Source of the DNA: an uncultured Bacteroidota bacterium
GTDB taxonomy: Bacteria; Bacteroidota; Bacteroidia; Bacteroidales; SZUA-534
Assembly (NCBI GenBank): GCA_937900725.1
Contig: CALCFP010000146.1
Coordinates: 1-15,415 of the forward strand
DNA length: 15,415 bases
Direction of reading: 5' to 3'
In this document: positions 1 to 6,665 of the stretch, piece after piece
Numbering within the stretch: the first letter of the stretch is position 1
How the letters are laid out: each line of letters opens with the position of its first letter
The notes under the pieces: generated by a model
What the model was told of the DNA's origin: nothing
Databases searched by the model: none
What the model saw: the letters and a program-made list of their open reading frames with translations, nothing else
Position numbers and translations under genes: made by a program

Positions 1-213
1 ATTTTGCGCTTGCGTGGCAAGGGTATCCCTGAACTAAATGGCTACGGACGTGGCGATTTGCTGGTCAACATTCAAGTTTGGACACCTCAAAACGTAACTC
101 GTGATGAGGCCCGTATTATTGAGAAATTGAAAGAGTCTGACAGTTTCACGCCGCATCCCGACAAAAATGACCGCAACTTCTTCGAGCGAATGAAGAACTT
201 CTTCAATAGTTAA
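1..213 (+). CDS. dnaJ: Chaperone DnaJ, C-terminal end (partial)
   Basis: This is the last 70 codons of DnaJ (Hsp40), the J-domain co-chaperone that delivers unfolded clients to DnaK and stimulates its ATPase. The segment GKGIPELNGYGRGDLL followed by VWTP is the typical end of the second C-terminal beta-barrel domain, and the remaining residues form the dimerisation tail. The reading frame is open to the left edge, so the J domain, Gly/Phe linker and zinc-finger region lie outside the window. The TTG at position 4 is an internal leucine codon and not a start. The next gene begins 28 bp later on the same strand. Identification rests on the well-conserved motif and is secure, although only the end is visible. 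Confidence 0.9.
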   Translation: MLRLRGKGIPELNGYGRGDLLVNIQVWTPQNVTRDEARIIEKLKESDSFTPHPDKNDRNFFERMKNFFNS

Positions 214-241
214 TTTATAAACAATCCAAATATTATCGAAA

Positions 242-1600
242 ATGCACTACCATTTTATAGCAATCGGGGGAAGCGCAATGCACAATTTGGCCATCGCATT
301 GCATCTGAAGGGCGACAAGGTGACAGGCTCTGACGACGAGATTTTTGAACCATCACGTTCACGTCTTGCGTCTCACGGACTTTTGCCCGAAGAGGCTGGC
401 TGGCATCCCGAAAAAATCACTTCCGACATTGATGCTATAGTCTTGGGAATGCACGCAAAGTCCGACAACCCTGAACTTTTGAAAGCACAGGAACTTGGAT
501 TGAAAATTTACTCTTATCCGGAATTTCTATACAACCAGACGCAGGACAAGACACGAGTTGTAATTGGCGGAAGCCACGGTAAGACCACAACCACTGCAAT
601 GGTAATGCACGTTCTCAAGACCGTCGGCATACCATTTGATTATATGGTGGGAGCCAAAATCAAGGGATTCGACACTATGGTGGGGTTAAGCAATAATGCC
701 AAAATTGCCGTGTTTGAAGGCGACGAGTATCTGACATCGCCTATCGACCCACGTCCGAAATTTCACCTTTACAAGCCTGACATCGCATTGATTACGGGCA
801 TCGCTTGGGATCACATCAATGTATTCACCACTTTTGAAGACTATGTCTGGCAGTTCGAGCGGTTCTCTCAACTAATCGAGCCAAATGGATCGTTGGTTTA
901 TTTTGAAGGCGATGATAATCTTCGAAACATTGCGTCAAAATGCCGTCCTGATATAAAGTTGTTGCCTTACAACACACACCTATATAATATAGAGAATGGC
1001 GTCACTTATCTGCTCTGCAATGGCAAGAAGTATGAATTGTCAATCTTTGGAGAGCACAATCTTCAAAATATTTCAGGAGCATTGCAGGTTTGCCTTCAAC
1101 TAGGTGTTTCTGAAGAAGATTTCCACAGTGCCATGCTGACATTTGAAGGTGCCGACAAGCGTCTTCAGCAGATTTTCAGCAAAAATGGAAGTCTTGCCTT
1201 TACCGATTTCGCACATTCGCCATCTAAACTAAAGGCAACGGTGAACGCTGTCCGCAATCAATTTCCTGGTAAGAAAATCATTGCCTGTATGGAATTGCAC
1301 ACATACAGTAGTTTGAGTGAGAACTTCCTGTCGCAATATGCAGGCTCAATGGAGTTGGCCGACAGGGCATACGTCTTTTTCAACCCTCACGCCATCGAAC
1401 TTAAGCGCTTGGCCGAAATAACCACCACTCAAGTTGAATCGGCATTTGCCAAAGACGGGCTCAAGGCATACGACGACATTGAAAAACTGAAGTGCGACTT
1501 GCTTGCCGACAAGAGCGGCAACTGTGTCGTTTTGTTCTTAAGTTCAGGAAATTTTGCGGGAGTCGATTTGAAGCAACTGGCGTCAGGAATAATTAAGTAG
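242..1600 (+). CDS. mpl: UDP-N-acetylmuramate:L-Ala-gamma-D-Glu-meso-DAP ligase (murein tripeptide ligase)
   Basis: The 452-residue protein is a Mur ligase. It opens with a Rossmann-type N-terminal domain (IAIGGSAM near residues 6-13) and has the ATP P-loop GGSHGKTTTT at 109-118. The middle ATPase domain carries the acidic FEGDEY stretch and ITGIAWDH. The C-terminal domain has the typical DFAHSPSKLKATV segment. The GGSAM start and the overall length fit Mpl rather than MurC, which usually starts with a GIGG-GMSG type motif. By family knowledge Mpl attaches recycled L-Ala-D-Glu-mesoDAP tripeptide to UDP-MurNAc in the cytoplasm, feeding peptidoglycan recycling. The ATG lies 28 bp after dnaJ, in an A/T-rich leader without a Shine-Dalgarno sequence, as is normal in Bacteroidota. 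Co-transcription with dnaJ is likely from the spacing but is inferred. Confidence 0.88.
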   Translation: MHYHFIAIGGSAMHNLAIALHLKGDKVTGSDDEIFEPSRSRLASHGLLPEEAGWHPEKITSDIDAIVLGMHAKSDNPELLKAQELGLKIYSYPEFLYNQTQDKTRVVIGGSHGKTTTTAMVMHVLKTVGIPFDYMVGAKIKGFDTMVGLSNNAKIAVFEGDEYLTSPIDPRPKFHLYKPDIALITGIAWDHINVFTTFEDYVWQFERFSQLIEPNGSLVYFEGDDNLRNIASKCRPDIKLLPYNTHLYNIENGVTYLLCNGKKYELSIFGEHNLQNISGALQVCLQLGVSEEDFHSAMLTFEGADKRLQQIFSKNGSLAFTDFAHSPSKLKATVNAVRNQFPGKKIIACMELHTYSSLSENFLSQYAGSMELADRAYVFFNPHAIELKRLAEITTTQVESAFAKDGLKAYDDIEKLKCDLLADKSGNCVVLFLSSGNFAGVDLKQLASGIIK

Positions 1601-1690
1601 GAAAAAAGAACTTCCATACACAACATTTGGTCTCATATTTCGTTTTAAAGAGAAAATAGCATCTAGTACTAACCTTTAAAACTTTGAATT

Positions 1691-2365
1691 ATGGACGCAA
1701 AGAAAAATCCTAAATCAGACCTCAGAAGGTATAGTGGACTATTCCTTGAAGCAGGTTTCGTTCTAGCATTTGCTGCTGTTATTTATGCGCTCAACTACAC
1801 AGTGAGTGAAAAGGCTTATACCGACCTCGGACAGGTTGCGTGGACAGAACCGGATCCAATCATTGTGCCAGTCACCAGACCAACGGTAGAAGTACCGCAG
1901 CCACCAATGCCGAAGGTTGCACAAATACTGGTGATTGAAGACGATCCGTTTGCTGAAGATGACGAAATAGACATTGATGTTGAGGCAACACCTGAAACAA
2001 AAATCGTCATTGTAGATTATGTTACAGAAACGGATGACCCGGATGATGATCCACTTTACGAATTTGTCCCCAAAATGCCATCTTTCCCTGGCGGCGAAAA
2101 AGCTTTGGCGGAGTTCATCTCAAAGAATGTGGTTTACCCAGAAATTGCCAGACAAAATGGAATTAAGGGCAAGGTTTACGTGCAGTTCGTTGTCAATAAG
2201 AAAGGCAAGATAGAACAAGTCAAAGTGTTGCGAGGTGTCGATTCCACTATAGATCAACAGGCTGTGAATGTGGTAAACAAGATGCCTGATTGGATTCCTG
2301 GAGAATCAGGCGGACATCCTGTAAGTGTATACTTTACTTTGCCAATCAATTTCCAATTAAACTGA
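1691..2365 (+). CDS. TonB-family energy transducer (first of a tandem pair)
   Basis: The 224-residue protein has a short cytoplasmic N-terminus (MDAKKNPKSDLRRY), one transmembrane segment at about residues 18-36, a periplasmic Pro/acidic linker (PQPPMPK near 69-75, then many Asp/Glu), and a TonB C-terminal domain at about 128-224 (MPSFPGGE, YPEIARQNGIKGKVYVQF, VLRGVD, final PINFQLN). TonB proteins pass proton-motive energy from ExbB/ExbD to outer-membrane TonB-dependent receptors such as SusC-type transporters. There is no exbB or exbD alongside, so it would use partners encoded elsewhere. The first 15 residues and the last domain closely resemble the next gene, which points to an old tandem duplication with divergent linkers. 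The start follows an A-rich leader lacking a Shine-Dalgarno sequence. A hairpin terminator follows the gene. Confidence 0.88.
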   Translation: MDAKKNPKSDLRRYSGLFLEAGFVLAFAAVIYALNYTVSEKAYTDLGQVAWTEPDPIIVPVTRPTVEVPQPPMPKVAQILVIEDDPFAEDDEIDIDVEATPETKIVIVDYVTETDDPDDDPLYEFVPKMPSFPGGEKALAEFISKNVVYPEIARQNGIKGKVYVQFVVNKKGKIEQVKVLRGVDSTIDQQAVNVVNKMPDWIPGESGGHPVSVYFTLPINFQLN

Positions 2366-2391
2366 TACCAACAGACAGATATTAAGCGTGA

Positions 2392-2414
2392 AAAGCCGGT
2401 TACAAGCCGGCTTT
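2392..2414 (+). terminator. Intrinsic terminator after the first tonB gene
   Basis: A perfect 8-bp stem, AAAGCCGG (2392-2399) pairing with CCGGCTTT (2407-2414), encloses a 7-nt loop 27 nt after the tonB stop codon. The U-tract is short because the T run sits within the stem and is followed by CCC, so termination may be incomplete. It separates the two tonB copies, which agrees with the separate promoter seen further on. Confidence 0.65.
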
Positions 2415-2469
2415 CCCATTTCATAGTCATGTTAAAAACAAAAAAAATAGGTCAACGAGCAAATTATGG

Positions 2470-2500
2470 TTTGTTTTATATACAATTAATACTACTTTTA
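2470..2500 (+). promoter_or_regulatory. Bacteroidota-type promoter for the second tonB gene
   Basis: TTTG at 2470-2473 is followed after 19 nt by TACTTTTA at 2493-2500. The published Bacteroides consensus is a -33 TTTG and a -7 TAnnTTTG with about 19-21 nt between. This site matches both boxes except for the last base of the -7 box. Transcription would start roughly at 2505-2508, leaving a short A-rich leader before the ATG at 2523. This supports a Bacteroidota chromosome on the left of the window. Confidence 0.55.
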
Positions 2501-2522
2501 GCGACTGAAAAAAACAAAAACT

Positions 2523-3203
2523 ATGGAACTTAAAAAGAACCCCAAAGCGGATTTAAGACGCTACAGCACCCTATTTCTTGAAGTGGGTTTCGTTGTTGCG
2601 CTTGGCGCTGTTCTTGGCGCGTTCAGTTATACGATTCATGAAAAGAATGTCGCTGGTTTTGGCGAACTTGAAGATGTCGTAGCTGAAGAGGAAATCATAC
2701 CTATCACTCGTCAACAGGAAATTACACCGCCACCACCACCGGAGGTGCCAAAGGTTGCTGAGGTAATCAACATCGTTGATGATGACGTGGAAATCGATGA
2801 CGAACTTGAGATTGAAGATATGGAAGCAGACCAAGAGACTGAGGTCGCAATAGTTGAAATGGCCGAAGAAGAGGAAGAAGAAGAAGAGCAAGTTTTCGTG
2901 ATTGTAGAAAACATGCCAGAGTTCCCGGGCGGTGAAATGGCCTTGCGCAAGCATATTGCCGAACATGTCAATTATCCTGAAATAGCCAAGGAAAATGGTT
3001 TGCAAGGCAAGGTTTACGTATCATTCGTGATTAACCAAAAGGGTGAGATTGAAAACGTGAAAATTGCACGTGGAGTTGACCCAGCATTGGATAAAGAGGC
3101 AATTCGTGTGGTACAGAGCCTACCAAAATGGAAACCAGGTTCACAACGCGGAAAACCGGTACGAGTGTCGTATACTGTGCCAATCAATTTCCAGTTGAAT
3201 TAA
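2523..3203 (+). CDS. TonB-family energy transducer (second of a tandem pair)
   Basis: The 226-residue protein has an N-terminal cytoplasmic patch (KKNPKADLRRYS), a transmembrane helix at about 18-36, a proline run (residues 69-74), a strongly acidic periplasmic linker at about 83-123 that includes an unbroken run of eight Glu, and a TonB C-terminal domain at about 130-226 (MPEFPGGE, NYPEIAKENGLQGKVYVSF, RGVDPALD, PKWKPG, PINFQLN). Acidic linkers in place of the Pro/Lys linker of proteobacterial TonB are common in Bacteroidales. Its role is inner-membrane energy transduction to TonB-dependent receptors. It has its own promoter and terminator, so it is probably expressed independently of the first copy. 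The A-rich leader has no Shine-Dalgarno sequence. Confidence 0.9.
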   Translation: MELKKNPKADLRRYSTLFLEVGFVVALGAVLGAFSYTIHEKNVAGFGELEDVVAEEEIIPITRQQEITPPPPPEVPKVAEVINIVDDDVEIDDELEIEDMEADQETEVAIVEMAEEEEEEEEQVFVIVENMPEFPGGEMALRKHIAEHVNYPEIAKENGLQGKVYVSFVINQKGEIENVKIARGVDPALDKEAIRVVQSLPKWKPGSQRGKPVRVSYTVPINFQLN

Positions 3204-3219
3204 TATAAAACGCAAGGAT

Positions 3220-3254
3220 AAGAATGCCGACATAATTTGCCGGCATTCTTTTTT
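3220..3254 (+). terminator. Intrinsic terminator after the second tonB gene
   Basis: A 10-bp stem, AAGAATGCCG (3220-3229) with CGGCATTCTT (3241-3250), closes an 11-nt loop and runs into T residues to 3254. It starts 17 nt after the tonB stop codon and is a strong rho-independent terminator. The TTG inside it could nominally open the ppdK frame, but it lies in the terminator and is not a plausible start. Confidence 0.85.
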
Positions 3255-3335
3255 CAATATGTCGCAGTCAACTTTGTTGGCGACTTTTTTATTGTTTTAA
3301 GTAGTCTATCAATAATCATTATTAAAATAAATTTT

Positions 3336-6050
3336 ATGTCACAGAAAAAACGTGTTTACACATTCGGTAACAAGAAAGCCGAAGGAAAAGCAGACATGAG
3401 AAATCTGTTAGGTGGCAAAGGTGCCAATCTTGCGGAAATGTGTCTTTTAGGATTACCTGTTCCTGCAGGTTTTACAATCACAACCGAAGTTTGTACAGAG
3501 TATTACGAAAATAATTGCGAATTGCCAGCAGAACTTGAGGCTGACGTTTGGGCTGCAATGGCAAAAACTGAAGAAATAATGGGCAAGAAATATGGTGACC
3601 CTGAAAATGCACTTCTAGTTTCGTGTCGTTCTGGCGCCCGCGCTTCTATGCCAGGCATGATGGATACCGTGCTTAACATTGGTGTCTGCTCTGCAACAAT
3701 TCCTGGCCTTATCAAGAAAACGGGTAACGAACGTTTTGTTTGGGATTCATACCGTCGCTTGATCATGATGTACGCCGATGTTGTCATGGAAAAGGCAGAA
3801 GGCCTTGACTTCAACATCCGCAAGCAACTTGACGATATGCTTGATGACTACAAGAGACAGAAAGGTTACGCATCCGATACCGATTTGAGTGCAAATGACC
3901 TTAAATTCTTGGCAGAAGAGTTTAAAAAGAAAATCAAGGATGTTTTAGGAAAGGACTTCCCCGACAATGCAAAAGAACAACTTATTGGAGGCATTAAGGC
4001 CGTATTCAAGAGCTGGAATGGCAAGAAGGCAGTTTCATACCGTCGTATTGAGGGCATTCCTGATGATTGGGGTACTGCTGTCAACGTTCAGTCAATGGTG
4101 TTCGGCAATATGGGCGACACTTCAGCAACTGGTATTGCATTTACACGTAACCCTGCAACTGGCGAAAACTTGTTCTATGGTGAATGGTTGATTAACGCTC
4201 AAGGCGAGGATGTGGTTGCTGGTATCCGCACCCCTAATCCTCTTAACGACGAAACAAAGAATGAGCAAAATCAACATTTGAAGAGCATGCAAGAGGCTAT
4301 GCCTCAAACTTACAAGGAATTGGTAGAGATCCGCAACATTCTGGAACAATCATTCCATGACATGCTCGATATCGAGTTTACAATTCAAGAAGGCAAGTTG
4401 TTTATGCTTCAATGCCGTGTCGGCAAACGTACAGGTACTGCTGCTTTGAATATGGCTATGGATATGCTTCACGAAGGCTTGATTGATGAGAAGACTGCCG
4501 TTTTGCGCGTCGATCCATCTCAACTTGACGAATTGCTTCACCCAATTCTTGACCCTTCGGAAGAAAAACGTGTAAAACCAATCGTGAAAGGTTTGCCTGC
4601 AGGTCCAGGCGCAGCAGTCGGAAAAGTAGTATTCACTGCAGAAGACGCTGTCGCATGGCAACGTCGCGGCGAAAATGTAATCCTTGTCCGCGAAGAAACC
4701 AATCCTGAAGATGTTGAAGGCATGCGTGCTGCTGTCGGTGTTCTTACCGCACGTGGCGGCATGACATCTCATGCTGCTCTTGTCGCACGTGGTTGGGGCA
4801 AGTGCTGTATCGTAGGTGCTGGCGCACTTCATGTTGATGTCGCAGCAAAGACTGCAAAAATTGTCGGTACCGATGTCACATTCAAAGAAGGTTACACTCT
4901 TACATTGAATGGTACAAAGGGTAACGCATATATGGGAGAACTCAAACTTATGGATGCATCAGAAAATCCTCGATTCCAAGAATTTATGCGTTTGGTAGAT
5001 GCAAATCGTAAAATGGGTGTCCGCACTAATGCAGATAATCCAGAGGATGCTCGTATTGCTCGTGAGTTTGGTGCTGAAGGTATCGGATTGTTCCGTACTG
5101 AACATATGTTCTATGGCAAAAACTCCGAAGAACCATTGTTCTTGTTGCGCAAGATGATCTTGAGTGCAACTGCAGAAGAACGTCGCAAGGCACTTGATGA
5201 GTTGTTCCCATTTATGAAGAAAGACATGAAGGCCACATTGTTGGCAATGGACGGCTTGTCAGTTACTTTCCGTTTGCTTGACCCACCTTTACATGAATTT
5301 GTTCCTCAGGGGGCCGAAAAGCAGGCAGAATTGGCTGCCGCTCTTGGCATTTCTGCCGATGCGGTTGCAAAACGTGGCGAAGCATTGCACGAATCTAACC
5401 CAATGATGGGACATCGTGGTGTTCGTTTGGGCGTCACTTATCCTGAAATATCCGAAACACAAATTCGGGCAATTTTCGAATCTGCCGCAGAACTTATCAA
5501 TGAAGGCAAAGATCCACATGCGGAAATCATGGTTCCTGTGACTTGTGATATGTCTGAACTGGAATATATCCGTAAGATAGTTGACAAGGTTTATGCAGAA
5601 GTCTGCGCTAAATTTGGCTTGAAGGAAATCGGATTCAAGTTCGGTACAATGATTGAGATCCCACGTGCAGCATTGCTTGCTGACGAAATGGCAAAATATG
5701 CTGAATTCTTCTCATTTGGTACAAATGACTTGACTCAAATGACATTCGGCTTTAGCCGTGATGATATGGGCGCATTCCTCCACTCCTATCTTGACAAGAA
5801 GATGTTGGTTGCCGATCCATTCCAGACTATCGACCAAAATGGTGTTGGACAGTTAATTGCAATGGCAACACAAAAAGGCCGTGGCACACGCGAAACACTT
5901 AAGGTTGGTATCTGTGGTGAGCAAGGCGGAGATCCTGCATCAGTGGAATTCTGCTACAAGACAGGTTTGAACTATGTAAGTTGCTCGCCATTCCGTGTCC
6001 CTATTGCACGTTTGGCAGCCGCACAGGCAACTATCAGAAACAGCAAGTAA
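3336..6050 (+). CDS. ppdK: Pyruvate, phosphate dikinase
   Basis: This 904-residue protein reversibly converts pyruvate, ATP and phosphate into PEP, AMP and pyrophosphate in the cytoplasm, linking glycolysis and gluconeogenesis. It begins with an N-terminal ATP-grasp nucleotide-binding region (GGKGANLAEM early, then the GIPDDWGTAVNVQ to TGIAFTRNPATGE region near 240-275). The central swivelling domain carries the phosphorylated histidine in GGMTSHAAL (His479). The C-terminal PEP/pyruvate barrel includes GIGLFRTEHM, SFGTNDLTQMTFG and GICGEQGGDP, with the catalytic cysteine at residue 860. Length and motif order are normal for the family. The start chosen is ATG at 3336, directly before SQKKRVYTFG, the usual N-terminus. 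An upstream in-frame TTG lies inside the previous terminator. No Shine-Dalgarno sequence is seen. It stands alone between two terminators. Confidence 0.97.
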   Translation: MSQKKRVYTFGNKKAEGKADMRNLLGGKGANLAEMCLLGLPVPAGFTITTEVCTEYYENNCELPAELEADVWAAMAKTEEIMGKKYGDPENALLVSCRSGARASMPGMMDTVLNIGVCSATIPGLIKKTGNERFVWDSYRRLIMMYADVVMEKAEGLDFNIRKQLDDMLDDYKRQKGYASDTDLSANDLKFLAEEFKKKIKDVLGKDFPDNAKEQLIGGIKAVFKSWNGKKAVSYRRIEGIPDDWGTAVNVQSMVFGNMGDTSATGIAFTRNPATGENLFYGEWLINAQGEDVVAGIRTPNPLNDETKNEQNQHLKSMQEAMPQTYKELVEIRNILEQSFHDMLDIEFTIQEGKLFMLQCRVGKRTGTAALNMAMDMLHEGLIDEKTAVLRVDPSQLDELLHPILDPSEEKRVKPIVKGLPAGPGAAVGKVVFTAEDAVAWQRRGENVILVREETNPEDVEGMRAAVGVLTARGGMTSHAALVARGWGKCCIVGAGALHVDVAAKTAKIVGTDVTFKEGYTLTLNGTKGNAYMGELKLMDASENPRFQEFMRLVDANRKMGVRTNADNPEDARIAREFGAEGIGLFRTEHMFYGKNSEEPLFLLRKMILSATAEERRKALDELFPFMKKDMKATLLAMDGLSVTFRLLDPPLHEFVPQGAEKQAELAAALGISADAVAKRGEALHESNPMMGHRGVRLGVTYPEISETQIRAIFESAAELINEGKDPHAEIMVPVTCDMSELEYIRKIVDKVYAEVCAKFGLKEIGFKFGTMIEIPRAALLADEMAKYAEFFSFGTNDLTQMTFGFSRDDMGAFLHSYLDKKMLVADPFQTIDQNGVGQLIAMATQKGRGTRETLKVGICGEQGGDPASVEFCYKTGLNYVSCSPFRVPIARLAAAQATIRNSK

Positions 6051-6070
6051 CAGCGTTTCAATATAGACAG

Positions 6071-6098
6071 AAAGCCCTTCCGCAAGAAGGGCTTTTTT
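6071..6098 (+). terminator. Intrinsic terminator after ppdK
   Basis: A perfect 10-bp stem, AAAGCCCTTC (6071-6080) with GAAGGGCTTT (6086-6095), has a 5-nt loop and a T run ending at 6098. It starts 20 nt after the ppdK stop. It is the last feature that clearly belongs to the Bacteroidota-like part of the window. Confidence 0.9.
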
Positions 6099-6186
6099 GT
6101 TTTCAGTATTTTCCCCGACGGTCTGGTGCGTTTAATGATTATGCCTTTAAAAAAACATAATTATTTATAATTATTAAAATAATCAC

Positions 6187-6215
6187 TTGCAAAGTTATTT
6201 AATAGAGCGTACAAT
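6187..6215 (+). promoter_or_regulatory. Sigma70-like promoter driving the + strand phage block
   Basis: TTGCAA (6187-6192) and TACAAT (6210-6215) are separated by exactly 17 nt. They match the sigma70/sigmaA consensus at 4 of 6 and 5 of 6 bases, within an AT-rich stretch 28 nt before the first gene. Transcription would start near 6222. The related words AATAGAGCGTA (6201-6211) and AATAGCGTA (6217-6225) lie across the -10 region and could be an operator, which is speculative. The rest of 6099-6242 is AT-rich sequence in which I see no gene. Confidence 0.6.
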
Positions 6216-6242
6216 AAATAGCGTAGAACGAAGGAAGGAACA

Positions 6243-6602
6243 ATGACAATGGACTTTAAAAATATTGAAGCAACATTTAGAGTAAAAGGCGAATTGAAAG
6301 AAGGCGTCCACAAAGGGTGGAAGTTTGATTATACAATTAAAATTAAAAGAATTGTGAGCGGTGCAAACGCATACGGCGATAGAAGCGCACACATTGTTGA
6401 ATATTACAAAGGCGACGAAGTAAGCGATAAAACATACTGCAGTGAAGAATATTTTGATACAAGATACGACTGCATTCCTGCTGACAAACAAAAGTGGTTA
6501 GAATATTGGATTGATTGGCTACAACAATGCTACAAAGGATATGACATTTTAGAAAACTTGTCATATCAAGAAAACATCGAGAGTTTGACTGAAAAGTTTT
6601 AA
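6243..6602 (+). CDS. Hypothetical protein, first gene of the phage block (119 aa)
   Basis: I do not recognise this protein. It looks like a small soluble fold: N-terminal beta-rich segment (ATFRVKGEL, FDYTIKIKRI), a central part with two cysteines (YCSEEYF, DTRYDCIP), and a C-terminal aromatic-rich helix (KWLEYWIDWLQQCYKGYDIL). No signal peptide or membrane segment is apparent. The ATG at 6243 follows AAGGAAGG at 6231-6238; a second in-frame ATG at 6249 is also possible. All four arginine codons are AGA, unlike the chromosomal genes to the left. It is the promoter-proximal gene. Its UAA stop is followed after 8 nt by a predicted pseudoknot, with an open in-frame path into the next gene. It is probably an early phage protein; its function is unknown. 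Confidence 0.75.
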   Translation: MTMDFKNIEATFRVKGELKEGVHKGWKFDYTIKIKRIVSGANAYGDRSAHIVEYYKGDEVSDKTYCSEEYFDTRYDCIPADKQKWLEYWIDWLQQCYKGYDILENLSYQENIESLTEKF

Positions 6603-6610
6603 TCCTTCTA

Positions 6611-6649
6611 TAAGCGTGTTGGACTGCCACGCTTAACAAATAGCAGTCC
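6611..6649 (+). promoter_or_regulatory. Predicted H-type RNA pseudoknot immediately upstream of a ribosome-binding site
   Basis: Two perfect helices interleave. Stem 1 is TAAGCGTG (6611-6618) with CACGCTTA (6628-6635), 8 bp. Stem 2 is GGACTGC (6621-6627) with GCAGTCC (6643-6649), 7 bp. Loop 1 is TT (6619-6620), there is no base between stem 2's 5' strand and stem 1's 3' strand, and the last loop is ACAAATA (6636-6642). A 1-2 nt loop crossing the deep groove of a 6-7 bp stem and about 7 nt crossing the other stem is classical H-type geometry, as in the T4 gene 32 leader. One base later comes AAAGGAAGG (6651-6659), the ribosome-binding site of the gene at 6666. Control of translation of that gene is inferred. 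Readthrough of the UAA 8 nt upstream is a weaker alternative. Confidence 0.72.
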
Positions 6650-6665
6650 TAAAGGAAGGCGAATT

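Noticed and set aside
2865..2890. GAA/GAG repeat as a possible slippage or phase-variation tract
   Set aside because: The repeat unit is a whole codon, so length changes only alter the number of Glu residues, and the frame is intact across it.
2571..3005. 144-codon open frame on the - strand inside the second tonB gene, rich in Phe/Ser
   Set aside because: It mirrors the acidic GAA/GAT codons of the real gene; no ribosome-binding site and no recognisable protein.
3237..3335. Extended N-terminus for ppdK from TTG at 3237
   Set aside because: The TTG lies in the loop of the preceding terminator, and the added hydrophobic residues do not belong to the family. ATG 3336 gives the usual N-terminus.
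4350..4832. 160-codon open frame on the - strand within ppdK
   Set aside because: It lies opposite the conserved His domain of ppdK, has odd Cys/Ser/Thr composition and no leader; a shadow of the coding frame.
6611..6635. Simple transcription terminator after the first phage gene
   Set aside because: The stem is not followed by a T run and the downstream genes continue the operon without a new promoter.
6611..6649. PreQ1-I or SAM-II type riboswitch
   Set aside because: Those are H-type pseudoknots too, but this one is nearly all Watson-Crick helix with minimal loops and lacks their conserved loop sequences, leaving no evident ligand pocket.
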